Assembly (NCBI GenBank): GCA_963575745.1
Contig: CAUYUJ010015296.1
Coordinates: 253,259-278,258 of the forward strand
Origin: Prorocentrum cordatum
Taxonomy: Eukaryota; Sar; Dinophyceae; Prorocentrales; Prorocentraceae
Direction of reading: 5' to 3'
Length of the DNA: 25,000 nt
This document shows, in pieces, positions 23,826 to 25,000 of this stretch. The position numbers were made by a program, and so were the translations under genes. The notes under the pieces are model-generated. The model saw only the letters and a list, made by a program, of their open reading frames with translations, had not been told where the DNA came from and searched no databases. The first letter of the stretch is position 1, and each line of letters opens with the position of its first letter.

Positions 23826-25000
23826 GCACACGGCGCGGCTCCCGCCTTTCGGGATGTCTGTCACCTGGGGGCCACCGCCTCCGCCTCTGAAGCGGCAAGG
23901 TGGCTGTGGGAGAGAGGTCTGCGGCGGACCCCCTGCTACGGCCTGGCGTGGGACCTCCCCGCGCAGCGCGTCTACTGGATCGTCGAGGGGGCGGACGCCG
24001 AGCTCAACGGCGTGCTGGTCTCCGACGGCTCGGTCAAGGGCCTGGACGACCTCAGGCACGGAGGCTGGGCGGCGCTACAGTGCGCGGCGCTCGCCCACGA
24101 CGTGGACCAGGGCCTCTACGGCCCCCTGCCGTTCCCCGACCCGAGCTCGGTGCTTGCAGAGTTGTGGGGGTTGCTCCACTCCCTCAGGCACGCGGGCTTC
24201 GTCACGACCATCATCATCGACAACGCTCAAGTGGTCCAAGGGTTGGCCAGAGGCAGGGCGTGGTGTTGTGCGGCGGCCAGGCCATACGCGCACGTGTGGG
24301 CGGTGATCTGGGACCGCCTAGACGACATGGGCATCACCCCAGGCCAGGAGCTGTCCATCATCAAGGTCGCCTCGCACATATCACAGGTCAAGCGCCAAGC
24401 TCTGCCAGAGGAGGTCCAGCTTCATATGAGACACAACGACCTCGCCGACATCTGGGCTAAGAAAGGGGCGGACCTCAGCGCGCCGCCAGAGTGGGCCACG
24501 ACGCAGCTCAAGCAGGAGCTCAAGGCCACCAAGCGCATGCTGGAGTACATCGGTCATTTCAGGGTCCTCCTAGGCGACGCCAAGCTGGCCGTGCCCCGCC
24601 CTCGGCAGCAACAACAGGGCGCCAACGCGCCCTCGGCAGCCCGCCCCAGGGCGGCACCCAAGCACCCGCACGCCCTGGCAGCTTGTCGGGAATACCACAA
24701 GTGCGTCAACTGCGGCAAGGTGGCGCGCACTCGTCTGGCGGCCTTCCTGCTGCAAGAGTGCCGTGGTCGACTCCAAGGGTTTCAGGGCAAGATCGTCAAG
24801 AGTGCGGCCAAGGAGGGCGGGGTGGCGGTCCCCCTGCTGGTGGCGGCTGGTGCAGCTGGACACTCCGCAAGCCAGCGCCCAGATCACGAGGCCCAGGACG
24901 AGGAGCAGCGCTTGCCAGACCGCAACCCCTCGCAGGGGCCGCCTGCTCAAGATCTTCTCTGGGCGCCACTGGTAGCAGCCAGGGCGGCCGCGCGCAGGAT
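23826..25000 (+). CDS. Non-LTR retrotransposon polyprotein fragment: RNase H domain and Cys-rich tail
   Basis: The frame is open from 23115 to the window end; I begin the call where protein-like sequence starts after the CA repeat. It has the ribonuclease H fold signatures in order: first acidic residue in VLVSDGSV (Asp codon 24024), Glu in LAELWGLL (24159), Asp in IIIDNAQVV (24219), a KVASH His (24375) and HNDLADIWAKKGA with the last Asp at 24447. Such domains cut RNA in RNA-DNA hybrids and in LINE-like elements follow the reverse transcriptase. About 80 residues later comes C-x5-C-x2-C-x15-C (first Cys 24684, last 24759) with His residues before it, like the C-terminal Cys/His motif of many LINEs. 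No reverse-transcriptase motif (such as FADD or YADD) is present upstream, so the copy seems 5'-truncated or degenerate, and the 3' end lies outside. The start codon is not known. Confidence 0.8.

Noticed and set aside
1-25000. Spliced-leader exon, tRNA, rRNA or CRISPR
   Set aside because: No match to the dinoflagellate spliced-leader consensus was found by eye, no tRNA-like cloverleaf with TTCGA arm was convincing, and repeats with regular unique spacers typical of CRISPR are absent.

Overview
The window looks like GC-rich, repeat-dominated nuclear DNA of a eukaryote with a large genome. A dinoflagellate is my best guess. The reasons are the density of microsatellites and minisatellites, the very low apparent gene content, short coding-like islands with almost only G/C in third codon positions, and a piece of a non-LTR retrotransposon at the right edge with an RNase H domain followed by a Cys-rich tail. 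No spliced-leader exon, rRNA, tRNA, CRISPR array or prokaryote-like operon was seen. The lineage is an inference.

Layout. 1-1,575: a higher-order satellite (unit about 216-265 bp, itself built on 20-odd-bp repeats), interrupted by CT, TA and GGGCTATA tracts. 1,676-2,395: a GGCGAC minisatellite and a long CT/TA block. 2,403-3,023: two coding-like stretches, the second Cys-rich. 3.2-5.1 kb: five back-to-back simple or tandem repeats. 5.1-9.1 kb: mostly unassigned sequence with an AT-rich dispersed repeat, GAC and polypyrimidine blocks. 9.17-10.5 kb: a MITE-like element and two further foldback structures. 11.3-12.2 kb: a degenerate array around GCGTTGCCACGTGACG. 12.2-12.8 kb: polypurine DNA. 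13-15 kb: several hairpins, the best with 31-base arms. 15.3-18.7 kb: coding-like islands, three of them in compatible splice phase, separated by pyrimidine-rich tracts. 18.73-18.93 kb: the second MITE-like copy. 19.1-19.8 kb: GGA-rich DNA. 19.9-22.6 kb: dispersed repeats shared with 5-6, 9.5 and 17.6 kb, and a 177-bp foldback element carrying six GTTCTWAGAAC-type motifs. 23.8-25.0 kb: the retrotransposon fragment.

Only the RNase H region is a confident protein-coding call. Very many long open frames elsewhere run through GGA, CTC, GA or GAC repeats, or overlap on both strands, and I treat them as products of composition. The most interesting content is the set of small, apparently non-autonomous foldback elements and dispersed repeats, some with visible terminal inverted repeats and one with a clean candidate target duplication. 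I found no evidence of a new multi-gene system.
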